Of a stretch of DNA of 64,000 nt, positions 17,104-25,907 are shown one piece after another. The DNA lies in the NCBI GenBank assembly GCA_002395155.1, contig DGWD01000036.1:71154-135153 (forward strand), given 5' to 3'. The notes below the pieces were generated by a model that had not been told where the DNA came from, did not search any database, and worked only from the letters and a program-made list of their open reading frames with translations. Within the stretch, counting starts at the first letter, position 1; each line of letters opens with the position of its first letter. Origin of the DNA: Treponema sp. UBA4267. Its GTDB lineage: Bacteria > Spirochaetota > Spirochaetia > Treponematales > Treponemataceae. Made by a program: the position numbers and the translations under genes.

Positions 17104-20082
17104 TCAGGACTTAGAAAATACATCTGTAAAAGCACCTTCGTTATACAACTCCATGAACTTTTCTACAACCTTTGGGTCAAACTGAGTGCCTGCACATTTT
17201 TTGATTTCATTTATAATAAAATCTTCAGGCAGTTTGTTTCGGTAAGGCCTGGTTGAACTCATGGCATCAAAGGTATCTGCTACAGCAATAATTCGTGCAA
17301 CCCATGGAATATTTTCACCGGCAAGTCCATCTGGATAGCCTTTGCCATCAAAACGTTCATGATGATAGTGGGCACCAGCGGCAAGATCTTCCTGAATCTG
17401 CACATCTTTAAGAATTACATAACCGCGGTGAGCATGACTTTTCATAATGGCAAATTCTTCGTCAGTTAGTCTTCCTGGTTTCTGGAGGATTGCGTCAGGG
17501 ATTCCAATTTTTCCAATATCATGCAAAAGTGCAATATTGTAGAACTTATCTACAGTTTCAGGACTTTCTCCAAGTTTAGCGGCAAGCATTCTTGTATATT
17601 TTGCAACACGCTGAGAATGACCGTTTGTGTAAGTATCTTTACCATCAACACAGTTTGCAAAAGCTCCAATAATAGCTTTATTGAATTTTCTTTCATCCTC
17701 TGTCTTTGATTCAATCTTTTTAATTCTGAGTTTAATTCCAAAACTAACAAGCAGAACAGAAACAATTACGATAAGAATGATTGTCAGAAGCATAAACCAT
17801 AAATTCTGCCATACATAAGGTAATTTGACAATTTTTATACCAGAAGCTCCACTGACAACACCATCTGCATTTTTTGTCATTACAACAAAATTATAAGTAC
17901 CAGGCTTAAGGTTTGTGTAAGATGCTATACGTGATGTAGTCCAGTCGGAATATTTATTTTCAAAACCTTCGAGCATATATCGGAACTGAATATTTTCAGA
18001 AGAAATATAACTGAGAGCTGTAAATTTAATGGAAAGACGTTGTGCTCCAGGTTCAACAACAATTTCATTCTCATTGCAATCAAATATTTCATCATCAATT
18101 CTGTACTGCTGGAATAAGGCTGGCGGAGATGCTTGTTTTTTTCCGCCTTTTACAGGATCATAAATGGCAAATCCGTCTACCAGAGTAAACCAGACACGTC
18201 CCAAAGAATCTTTAGCAGAAAGTGAAGTTGATGTAACCCCACTGGTTATAAGTCCGTCAGAAGTACCATAATATTTTACATTAAGTTTTTCTCGCTTTCC
18301 TTCTACAACTTCTTCCATTTCCTGATAAGGAGCCGAGAAAACACCCTTGTTTGTTGTCATCCAGACAGTCTGTGTATAATCGCAAATCATCTGGAATACA
18401 CTGTCGGTACCAATTCCGTTACGTGAAGTAATATTTGCAAAAGAATCTGTTTCTTCTATATATTTTGAAAGACCTGTTCCTGTTCCTATCCAAATGTTGT
18501 TATTATTTTCCAGAATCTTAAAAATTACATTTCCAGCAAGACCACCCTCACTTTTATTTGTTGAATAATGCTTTATGATTTTTTCATCTTTTAGAACATG
18601 AACACCACCACCGTTAGTTCCTACCCAAATCTGATTTTTAGAATCTTCATAAAGCCACATGATATAATGATTTTCAAAACCATCATCACGAGTAAGGGTT
18701 GAAATATGACCATCTTCGTGGTGGATAATACTCAAACCGGAAGTAGTTCCAACATAATAGTCACCAGAAGTTGTTTTTATGGCAACACGGCATTTTGCAG
18801 AAATTCCATCACTCACCTTCCAGGTCTTTATCTGACCTTCTGGAGAATATGTGATAAAAGGAGGATCTGCATAAGAACAGACAAGAATTTCATTATCTTT
18901 TGTTTTTTCAATATGACGAATGCGACGTCCCTTTGTAAGTTCAGTCATTTCATTTTCTACAAAGAGACTGTTTTTATAACAGGCAACTCCATTATCCGTA
19001 GCAAGCCAGGTAAGTTGTCTCTGAGTATCTTCACAAATTGCATTTACACTTGTATCCATAGAAACCGTTGCAAACTTACTGTGACTAACTTTCTGTAAGC
19101 CACCACGGTTGAGTGCAATCCAAATACTACCCTCTTTATCTTCTATAATTTGAGAAATAATATCATCAGAAAGACCGTTACGCTTATCAAAATAAGAACA
19201 AGTTCCATTATGAAGGATTGTAATTCCATAATCTGAACCAACCCAGATATTTCCTTTTTTATCCTGAATGATGCTGCTTACCGCTGTACCTTTATGATGA
19301 TCATGAGCTATATCAAAAACAGTTTCTTCGGCATTTCTTAAAAGGACCACATAATGAGTATCAACTCCAAACCAGAAAGCACCAGTATCATCCTGCATAA
19401 TAGTTCTTACAGCAGGATTTTTAATTTTATGAATGCCTGTAAAACGTTCAATACGGTTATTTTCGTAAACAAAAAGATCATTCTCAAGACCTGTACAAAT
19501 CCAGATACGTCCTGCTAAATCACAATAAATCATGTTTACAAGAATTTTTTCCTGATCAAGTTCCTTCAAACCGTCTGGAATTTTGATTTCAAATTCAGGA
19601 GTTATATAGCAAACGCCGGAAGAAGTACCAATCCAGATGTTGTGATTGAGGTCTTCATTTATAGTATTTATCTTATTATTTGGAAGACCATTATCCATAG
19701 TAAACTTACGAATCTGGCCATCTGAATTTATAGCAGTTACACCTTCATCATTATGACCAACCCACAGAGTTCCATCCTTAGCCTGAAAAAGAGAACGGGC
19801 TGACGCAAAATCGAAACGGACATCTGTACTACGGCTATAGGTTATAAATTCAACACCATCAAAACGCACCAACCCATCATAGGTACCAATCCAAATATAT
19901 CCCTTTTGATCCTGGAGAACTGTTGTAATCGACATTCCAGGAAGACCATCTTCTGTTGTCCAAGTTTTACTTACATAATCAGCTAGAAAAGTTTGGTCCA
20001 CAGGAAGACTTGGAACTGCCTGCGAAAAAACAGAAAATGTAGCACACAAAAATAAAAGAGTGCCTAATAATAGTTTTTTCAT
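17104..20082 (-). CDS. Membrane sensor with beta-propeller input and HD-GYP output
   Basis: 992-residue protein. Signal peptide (1-20), then about 14 repeats of the two-component-regulator propeller type (for example GYIWIGTYDGLVRFDG, NHNIWIGTSSGVCYI), a Y_Y_Y domain (about 690-760, FRYMLEGFENKYSDW), one membrane helix (LWFMLLTIILIVIVSVLLV) and a cytoplasmic HD-GYP domain with LLHDIGKIGIPD, HHERFDGKGYPDGLAG and ADTFDAMSSTRPYR. HD-GYP domains degrade c-di-GMP. The propeller in Bacteroides hybrid sensors detects polysaccharide fragments, so a periplasmic carbohydrate signal is a reasonable inference. No kinase domain is present; the phosphodiesterase is coupled directly. The ATG has no ribosome-binding site and is 8 bases after a consensus -10. 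Confidence 0.9.
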   Translation of the reverse strand: MKKLLLGTLLFLCATFSVFSQAVPSLPVDQTFLADYVSKTWTTEDGLPGMSITTVLQDQKGYIWIGTYDGLVRFDGVEFITYSRSTDVRFDFASARSLFQAKDGTLWVGHNDEGVTAINSDGQIRKFTMDNGLPNNKINTINEDLNHNIWIGTSSGVCYITPEFEIKIPDGLKELDQEKILVNMIYCDLAGRIWICTGLENDLFVYENNRIERFTGIHKIKNPAVRTIMQDDTGAFWFGVDTHYVVLLRNAEETVFDIAHDHHKGTAVSSIIQDKKGNIWVGSDYGITILHNGTCSYFDKRNGLSDDIISQIIEDKEGSIWIALNRGGLQKVSHSKFATVSMDTSVNAICEDTQRQLTWLATDNGVACYKNSLFVENEMTELTKGRRIRHIEKTKDNEILVCSYADPPFITYSPEGQIKTWKVSDGISAKCRVAIKTTSGDYYVGTTSGLSIIHHEDGHISTLTRDDGFENHYIMWLYEDSKNQIWVGTNGGGVHVLKDEKIIKHYSTNKSEGGLAGNVIFKILENNNNIWIGTGTGLSKYIEETDSFANITSRNGIGTDSVFQMICDYTQTVWMTTNKGVFSAPYQEMEEVVEGKREKLNVKYYGTSDGLITSGVTSTSLSAKDSLGRVWFTLVDGFAIYDPVKGGKKQASPPALFQQYRIDDEIFDCNENEIVVEPGAQRLSIKFTALSYISSENIQFRYMLEGFENKYSDWTTSRIASYTNLKPGTYNFVVMTKNADGVVSGASGIKIVKLPYVWQNLWFMLLTIILIVIVSVLLVSFGIKLRIKKIESKTEDERKFNKAIIGAFANCVDGKDTYTNGHSQRVAKYTRMLAAKLGESPETVDKFYNIALLHDIGKIGIPDAILQKPGRLTDEEFAIMKSHAHRGYVILKDVQIQEDLAAGAHYHHERFDGKGYPDGLAGENIPWVARIIAVADTFDAMSSTRPYRNKLPEDFIINEIKKCAGTQFDPKVVEKFMELYNEGAFTDVFSKS

Positions 20083-20090
20083 AGACTATT

Positions 20091-20118
20091 ATTATAACAC
20101 TCTTTTATTCTCATACAA
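20091..20118 (-). promoter_or_regulatory. Promoter of the HD-GYP sensor gene (leaderless candidate)
   Basis: Reading leftwards: -35 TTGTAT (20118-20113), 16-base spacer, -10 TATAAT (20096-20091), then 8 bases to ATG 20082. No ribosome-binding site separates them. Confidence 0.65.
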
Positions 20119-20154
20119 AATTCTTTATTTTAGTTTTACTAGTGTGATAAAGAA

Positions 20155-21600
20155 CTAGAAACGGTATGTACCAGTAGTAATAGTTCCTCCATTTGTATAA
20201 ACATCGAAGTTTACTGACTTTTCGGCATTTGCAAGTTCACTGTAGAATTCGGCAAGATTTTTTACCTCTTTACCATTTACAGCAGTAATTACATCACCAT
20301 TCTGGAGACGCAAACTAGCAGCTGGAGATTTTTCTTCGACACTTGTAATTACAACACCCTGAACTCTCTTGTCATCAATTGAAAGCTGCTTGCGTGCTTC
20401 ATCTGTAAGAGGCTGAGCAATAAAGCCTGGCCATACTTTAGAATTACCAATTTCTGTTGCAGTTCCACGCTCTTCAACTTTTATAACAAGGTCTGAAATA
20501 CGTTTTCCACCACGAATTACACCGAACTTGGCAGTAGTACCGGCTGTAAGACTTCCTACTTCGCGTACAAGCTGATTTGTTGATTTTACTTTTTTACCAT
20601 TCAGTTCAACAATAAAATCACCAGGTTTCAGGCCGCCTTTGAAAGCAGGAGAGTTTGTAAATACTTCTGCGGCAAATGCACCTTCCATATTTTCTACACC
20701 AAGATCTTTCTTATAATCTGCAGAAATATCTGCCAAAGAAACTCCAACCCAACCGTAAGTAACTTTACCACTCTTGATAAAGGAATCAATTGCATTTTTA
20801 ATATTGTTGATTGGGATTGCAAAACCTAAGCCAACTGAACCACCTGATGAAGAAGCAATCCATGTATTAATACCAATTACTTCTCCATAAATATTTACAA
20901 GTGGACCACCAGAGTTTCCCTGATTGATTGCGGCATCTGTCTGGATGTAATCACTAACTGCAGACATTTGAGTTTCTGAACGACCTACTGCAGAAACAAT
21001 ACCCTGTGTAACTGACTGGCTGTAACCAAGAGGTGCACCAAATGCAAGACAAATATCACCAGGCTGAACGGCATCTGAATCTCCAAGTTTTGCAACTGGA
21101 ATTGAATCATCTTTTGCTTCAAAAGAAACAAGAGCTATATCAAGGCGTTCATCGGCACCAACTAATTTACCTTCAAATTCACGTGAATCATTTAATTTAA
21201 TGGAAATTTTTGTAGCTTTTCCTGCAACGTGATTATTTGTAAGTACATAGAAGGTATTTCCTGTTTTACGAACAATTACACCTGAACCAAGCCCCTTTGA
21301 TTCGTACTCTTTCTGGTTATTCTTCTTTTCATCTTCTGATTTTGGAGAACCAAAAAAGTACTCCCATGGGCTACTAAATCCACCAAATGGATCTATATAA
21401 GTTTTTGTTTCTGAAACATCAACTTCTACTACAGCAGGCAACATATTTTCGCTTATAGAACGGAAGGAATTCTGCAATGACTGAATGATGTTGATTTCTG
21501 TAGACGAAATTGGAGTTCTTTTTGCAGACTGTGCAAACAATGAAGAGCTTGCAGCAAAAAGAATTGCAAGCCCTGTAAAAATCTTTGTAAGTTTTTTCAT
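20155..21600 (-). CDS. degP: HtrA/DegP-type periplasmic serine protease
   Basis: 481-residue protease-chaperone for misfolded envelope proteins. Signal peptide to about residue 24; trypsin-like domain with His124 (TNNHV), Asp154 (ERLDIALV) and Ser230 (NQGNSGGPLVN), all intact; two PDZ domains follow at about 270-370 and 390-475. The linker PFGGFSSPWEYFFG corresponds to the LA loop region of DegP/DegQ. ATG 21600 has a good TAGGAGAT site. It is followed by the HD-GYP sensor gene, which has its own promoter. Confidence 0.93.
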   Translation of the reverse strand: MKKLTKIFTGLAILFAASSSLFAQSAKRTPISSTEINIIQSLQNSFRSISENMLPAVVEVDVSETKTYIDPFGGFSSPWEYFFGSPKSEDEKKNNQKEYESKGLGSGVIVRKTGNTFYVLTNNHVAGKATKISIKLNDSREFEGKLVGADERLDIALVSFEAKDDSIPVAKLGDSDAVQPGDICLAFGAPLGYSQSVTQGIVSAVGRSETQMSAVSDYIQTDAAINQGNSGGPLVNIYGEVIGINTWIASSSGGSVGLGFAIPINNIKNAIDSFIKSGKVTYGWVGVSLADISADYKKDLGVENMEGAFAAEVFTNSPAFKGGLKPGDFIVELNGKKVKSTNQLVREVGSLTAGTTAKFGVIRGGKRISDLVIKVEERGTATEIGNSKVWPGFIAQPLTDEARKQLSIDDKRVQGVVITSVEEKSPAASLRLQNGDVITAVNGKEVKNLAEFYSELANAEKSVNFDVYTNGGTITTGTYRF

Positions 21601-21687
21601 TTCAATATCTCCTATAATTATTTCGTTTCCTCGTTTTAAAATATAACTATGGAGATGAAAAAAGGTAACAAAAATTTTTATTTGAAA

Positions 21688-22467
21688 TTATTTCTTTTTA
21701 AGAACTGACTGACCATTGTAATCAAGATCTGTAAGAACTTCTGTATGATCTTCAAAAACTGCAACTGTATGCTCTTCGTGGCAACTTACAGAACCATCAC
21801 AAGTTACTACGGTCCAGCCATCGTCAAGAGTTTCTACATCGGCAGTTCCAATATTAATCATTGGTTCTATGGCAAGTACCATACCTGCTTTAATTCTTGG
21901 ATTTGCTCCACGGAATGGACAGTTTGGAACACTTGGATCTTCGTGAACTTCAAGTCCAACTCCATGACCGCAATAGTCATAAACTACTCCATAACCATGT
22001 TTTGAAGCGATTTCGTATACAGCATTTGCAACATCTGAAATACGGTTTCCTACCACGCAGGCAGCAATTCCAGCTTTAAGACATTCTGCTGTAACTTCCT
22101 GAAGTTTCTTAACTTTTGGATCTACTTTTCCAATTAAAATAGAGTGTGTTGTATCGCTTATATATCCATCAAGATCAATTCCAACATCAAGGCTTACAAG
22201 ATCACCTTCCTTAATAATCTTTTTCTTTGAAGGAAGACCATGAATAACTTCTTCATTTACGCTGATACATACGGCTCCAGGATAATCTTCTTTCCACCAG
22301 GCAGGCTTTCCACCATGTCCAAGAATATAATCTGTAAACATTTTATCAATTTCTTTTGTACTCATGCCTGCATGAATTTTTGGGATAAGCTCATTAAACA
22401 TGTCAGCAGTGAGGTGGCATGCCTTTCTAATTCCGTCAATCTGTTCTTCAGTCTTTAAATGAATCAT
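21688..22467 (-). CDS. map: Methionine aminopeptidase, type I
   Basis: 259-residue metalloenzyme that removes the initiator methionine after deformylation. The five metal ligands are visible: Asp94, Asp105, His168, Glu201 and Glu232, with substrate-binding His76 in EVIHGLP. The segment GHGGKPAWWKEDYPGAVCIS is slightly longer than in E. coli MetAP. The C-terminus is extended by a short Lys tail. The start follows AGAGGTG. It lies between the J-domain gene and degP, 90 bases after the former. Confidence 0.95.
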   Translation of the reverse strand: MIHLKTEEQIDGIRKACHLTADMFNELIPKIHAGMSTKEIDKMFTDYILGHGGKPAWWKEDYPGAVCISVNEEVIHGLPSKKKIIKEGDLVSLDVGIDLDGYISDTTHSILIGKVDPKVKKLQEVTAECLKAGIAACVVGNRISDVANAVYEIASKHGYGVVYDYCGHGVGLEVHEDPSVPNCPFRGANPRIKAGMVLAIEPMINIGTADVETLDDGWTVVTCDGSVSCHEEHTVAVFEDHTEVLTDLDYNGQSVLKKK

Positions 22468-22557
22468 CTTTCACCTCTTGCAAGAAAAATACCACTTTAT
22501 GCGATTTTATTCCATAGATTTAGTTAGTTTTGTATAACAAGAAAACTTTGTTCTTTA

Positions 22558-23310
22558 TCAGGCTAATTTCTGAGATTCCTTTAAGCAGATTTGAGCAGTT
22601 TCATAATCTCCAAGACGACTATATTCTTCGCTCATCTTTTTTAAGAAGAAGGAATCTGCGGACTTACCAAAACCTAATTCTAGTGCTCTTTCGTAGGTAT
22701 CAAGGGCAAGTTCATCGGAAATAACTCCATCAATATTTTTTTTGAGGATATTCAGGGTAAATTCCATTACTTCCGGGAAGAAAATATAGAAGTATTCGTA
22801 GGAATATTCCATTTTTATAATATCTTCCAGCAGAACTATAGCATCGTAGTATTCACCGCGTATAACTAACTCTTCTGCAAGAATATATCCATAATCCATA
22901 AAATCTTCGCGGGTAAACCACTTTTTTAGACTAAAATCTGCATGATTTGTCTGCATGCGTTTGAACTCGGCAACGGCTTCATCTTCCTTGTGGTGCATAA
23001 GGGTATAAAAGATTAATTTTGCCCTGCTTTCCTGGTCCTGACGTTCACTGAGCCAGTTGTAATAATTAAATTCGCCACTTTTGTTTTTTTTACGGAAGAT
23101 ATTTGAAATTACAGATTCATCAAAAATAGATCGCTGCCGGCTATCTGAAAGAACCCGATAAGCCTGTACTACATCATTAAATTCAGCAGAATGACTTTGA
23201 GTGCCGGAAGAATCTGGATGGAGGAGTTTAACTTTTTCACGATATGCTCTTTTGATTTCTGCCAGAGTTGCATTTTGCCTTACTCCCAGAACCTTGTAAA
23301 AATCTTTCAT
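22558..23310 (-). CDS. J-domain protein with uncharacterised helical C-terminal region
   Basis: 250 residues. The N-terminal 65 are a J domain (DFYKVLGVRQNATLAEIKRA, then the HPD motif in KLLHPDSSG), which stimulates DnaK ATPase. The Gly/Phe linker, zinc fingers and substrate domains of DnaJ are missing. The remaining 180 residues are helical and look TPR-like (ALDTYERALELGFGKSADSF, YSRLGDYETAQICLKESQ). It is probably a specialised co-chaperone. No clear ribosome-binding site is seen; TATTAT lies 11 bases before the ATG. It starts 25 bases after the universal stress gene. Confidence 0.85.
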   Translation of the reverse strand: MKDFYKVLGVRQNATLAEIKRAYREKVKLLHPDSSGTQSHSAEFNDVVQAYRVLSDSRQRSIFDESVISNIFRKKNKSGEFNYYNWLSERQDQESRAKLIFYTLMHHKEDEAVAEFKRMQTNHADFSLKKWFTREDFMDYGYILAEELVIRGEYYDAIVLLEDIIKMEYSYEYFYIFFPEVMEFTLNILKKNIDGVISDELALDTYERALELGFGKSADSFFLKKMSEEYSRLGDYETAQICLKESQKLA

Positions 23311-23335
23311 AAGATATTTCTATAATAGAGGAATG

Positions 23336-23833
23336 TTAGAAAACTTTAAAGGCATCTGAAATATCTGGCTTTTGAACAATTAAAACAGGACATTTTGAAT
23401 TAGCAAGAACTTCACTCTGGTCTGTTGAAAGAACTCTACGCTTGTAACCGCTACTATCAGAAGTTTTTTCGTTTCCACCAAGAATAATTAAATCGGCATT
23501 GTATTCATCTGCGGCTTTTAAAATTTCTGTAAAAACACCGCCGTTTCTAAGTTCTGTTTCAACCTTAAGTCCCTTAGTGCTGGCTAGCATTTCTACATAA
23601 GCAAGATAATGACTTCCATCTTCTGTAAGACGTTCTTCATAATCAGTCTTTTCGTCTGTCATTAAAAAGCGATTCATAGAAAGGTATTTTAGTGTTGCAG
23701 AATCTACTACATAAACAAATTTAATTGAAATGTGGTAACTTCTAGCCATCATGATTGCATACATTGCGGCGTGAATAGATGAGGTATGTCCGTTTATTGC
23801 AACGATAATTTTTTTATAAAAACCCTTTTGCAT
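23336..23833 (-). CDS. Universal stress protein (UspA family)
   Basis: 165-residue single-domain Usp with an N-terminal strand KIIVAINGHTSSIHAAMYA and the C-terminal nucleotide-binding region NADLIILGGNEK...STDQSEVLANSKCPVLIVQ. The usual G-x2-G-x9-G(S/T) motif is only partly kept, so ATP binding is uncertain. It follows the V-ATPase D gene by 22 bases but has its own candidate -10 element and no ribosome-binding site. Role by family: stress survival; the partner is unknown. Confidence 0.85.
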   Translation of the reverse strand: MQKGFYKKIIVAINGHTSSIHAAMYAIMMARSYHISIKFVYVVDSATLKYLSMNRFLMTDEKTDYEERLTEDGSHYLAYVEMLASTKGLKVETELRNGGVFTEILKAADEYNADLIILGGNEKTSDSSGYKRRVLSTDQSEVLANSKCPVLIVQKPDISDAFKVF

Positions 23834-23839
23834 ACTTGT

Positions 23840-23845
23840 ATTCTA
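23840..23845 (-). promoter_or_regulatory. -10 element 6 bases before the usp start (leaderless candidate)
   Basis: Reading leftwards, TAGAAT (23845-23840) is 6 bases before ATG 23833. No ribosome-binding site is seen and the -35 match is poor. The supporting fact is that the same spacing recurs at other genes here. Confidence 0.4.
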
Positions 23846-23855
23846 ACACTAATTA

Positions 23856-24479
23856 TTATTTACTGCCATTTTTCTTTTTAAGTGCTTTTAAAACAAACAC
23901 GTTTTCTCTTTCGCGTTCTTCCAAAACACTTTCAATATAGGCTTTTGTTTCTTTTGTTTGCGGAATTATCATTTTATCCAGGGCATTTACACGTCTCTGG
24001 GTTCTTTTTACTTCTTCTGCAAGGCGCCATACAATTGTTCGAATTGAAGCCATTTGAGTAAGAAGAGAAAGAAGCTGGAAAAACTTTTCAATTGTTGCAT
24101 CGGTGTTGGCATCAGTTCCCATAAAGGAATAAAAAAGTTCCTGCTGTGGCATATTAACATCCATAGTAGAAAAACCCATACCACCAATTGTTACTTTTTT
24201 TTCGCTAAACTCAAAATCATAATGTATACCATGAGAAATTCGCTCAATCTGATCTGCACCATCGCTCATTAAAAGTTTTTTAAGGGCTGGGTAGGCCTGG
24301 GCCACAACTTTATCAATTTCCTGTTCCAAAAGCTTTACTTTTTCTACCAGGTGCATAAGTTCACGAACAAGAATTTCTCGTTTTTCTTCCAAAAGATCAT
24401 AACCATTTGTTGAAATGGCTAACTGTTCTTTCATTGCGAGAAGGTTTGATTTTGTTGGTGCAACATTTAATTTTGCCAT
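23856..24479 (-). CDS. atpD: V/A-type ATPase subunit D
   Basis: 207-residue central-stalk (rotor) subunit of the V1/A1 sector. It begins with the family signature NVAPTKSNLLAMKEQLAISTN (first part shown at residues 5-25) followed by a long coiled coil (EEKREILVRELMHLVEKVKLL) and ends with the matching C-terminal coil (RVNALDKMIIPQTK). It is the last ATPase gene of the operon, 24 bases after subunit B, with an AGAGGCG site before the ATG. Confidence 0.93.
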   Translation of the reverse strand: MAKLNVAPTKSNLLAMKEQLAISTNGYDLLEEKREILVRELMHLVEKVKLLEQEIDKVVAQAYPALKKLLMSDGADQIERISHGIHYDFEFSEKKVTIGGMGFSTMDVNMPQQELFYSFMGTDANTDATIEKFFQLLSLLTQMASIRTIVWRLAEEVKRTQRRVNALDKMIIPQTKETKAYIESVLEERERENVFVLKALKKKNGSK

Positions 24480-24503
24480 TTACGCCTCTAGTTTCTTAGC
24501 CTT

Positions 24504-25886
24504 CTAGGCATTTTCCTTACCAAGATATTTTTCAATAAACTCAGGTTTAATACGGGTTAATTCTTCGCGAGGAAGTTCCTTCAAAATACTCCAGCCTAAA
24601 TCCAAAGTTTGTTCAATTGTACGGTCTTCATGTTCACCCTGATTAAAGAATTCCTGTTCAAGGCGGTTACCAAAATTTAAGTAAGCGTGATCTAGAGGAC
24701 TTAATTCTTCTTCACCAATAATTGCGGCCAAGTTTCGAATGCTTTTTACTTTAGAATAGGCTGCAAAGAGCTGGGAAGAAACGTTTGCATGATCTTCTCG
24801 TGTCATGTCAGGTCCAATTCCGTCCTTCATCAAGCGTGATAATGATGGAAGACCTGCAACTGGCGGATAAACACCCTGCTGAGAAAGTTCACGGCCTAGT
24901 ACAATCTGACCTTCTGTAATATAACCTGTAAGATCAGGAATTGGATGGGAAATATCGTCGTTTGGCATTGTAAGAATTGGAATCTGAGTAATTGAACCCT
25001 TACTTCCTTTAATACGGCCTGCACGTTCGTAAAGTTCAGCCAAGTCGGAATAAAGATATCCAGGATAGCCTTTTCGTCCAGGAACCTCTCCACGAGTTGT
25101 AGAAATTTCACGAAGAGCTTCACAGTAGTTTGTCATATCAGTCATTACAACAAGTACATGCATACCTTTTTCAAATGCAAGGTATTCGGCTGCAGTCAAA
25201 GCACAACGAGGTGTAATAATACGTTCAATAGAAGGCGAATCTGCCAGAGACTGGAACATTACAACCTTAGAAAGAACGCCAGATTCCTGGAAAGTATCGA
25301 TAAAGAAACGGGCAACATCGTATTTAATACCCATTCCTGCAAAAACCATTACGAATTCTTCATCACTATTACGCAACTTAGCCTGACGAATAATCTGAGC
25401 AGCAAGTTTATTATGTGGAAGACCATTTCCAGAGAAAATAGGAAGTTTTTGGCCACGTACAAGAGAATTCATTCCATCGATTGAAGAAATACCTGTCTGG
25501 ATAAAGTCTCTTGGGTAAACACGTGCATAAGGATTCATAGGATAGCCGTTTACATTTCGTTTTTCAGAACTAATAATTTCTGGATAACCGTCTATTGGCT
25601 GACCAAGACCGTTGAAAACACGTCCAAGAAGGCCCTCGCCTACTCTAAGTTCAAGAGGTTCATTTAAAAATTCAAAAGTTGATTCATCAAGATCAAGTCC
25701 AGTGGTTGTACCAAAAACCTGAACAACTACTGCTTCATCTGAAATATCTACAACCTTACCAGTACGTTTTTCTCCGCTTCTGTCTCGAACATAAACAGTT
25801 TCGTTGTAAAAAACATTTTCAGTTCTCTTAAGAACAACAATTGGCCCGTCAACAGAAGTAACGCCTCTATATTCAATACCTTTCAT
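24504..25886 (-). CDS. atpB: V/A-type ATPase subunit B (non-catalytic)
   Basis: 460-residue regulatory subunit alternating with subunit A in the V1/A1 hexamer. Family landmarks: GRVFNGLGQPIDG, PRDFIQTGISSIDGMNSLVR, GQKLPIFSGNGLPHNKLAAQ (a P-loop-like segment without the catalytic lysine-rich GKT), and PDLTGYITEGQI. Length is typical. It starts 21 bases after subunit A with AAGGAAGG upstream. Confidence 0.96.
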   Translation of the reverse strand: MKGIEYRGVTSVDGPIVVLKRTENVFYNETVYVRDRSGEKRTGKVVDISDEAVVVQVFGTTTGLDLDESTFEFLNEPLELRVGEGLLGRVFNGLGQPIDGYPEIISSEKRNVNGYPMNPYARVYPRDFIQTGISSIDGMNSLVRGQKLPIFSGNGLPHNKLAAQIIRQAKLRNSDEEFVMVFAGMGIKYDVARFFIDTFQESGVLSKVVMFQSLADSPSIERIITPRCALTAAEYLAFEKGMHVLVVMTDMTNYCEALREISTTRGEVPGRKGYPGYLYSDLAELYERAGRIKGSKGSITQIPILTMPNDDISHPIPDLTGYITEGQIVLGRELSQQGVYPPVAGLPSLSRLMKDGIGPDMTREDHANVSSQLFAAYSKVKSIRNLAAIIGEEELSPLDHAYLNFGNRLEQEFFNQGEHEDRTIEQTLDLGWSILKELPREELTRIKPEFIEKYLGKENA

Positions 25887-25907
25887 ACCATTCCTTCCTT
25901 TATCCTG

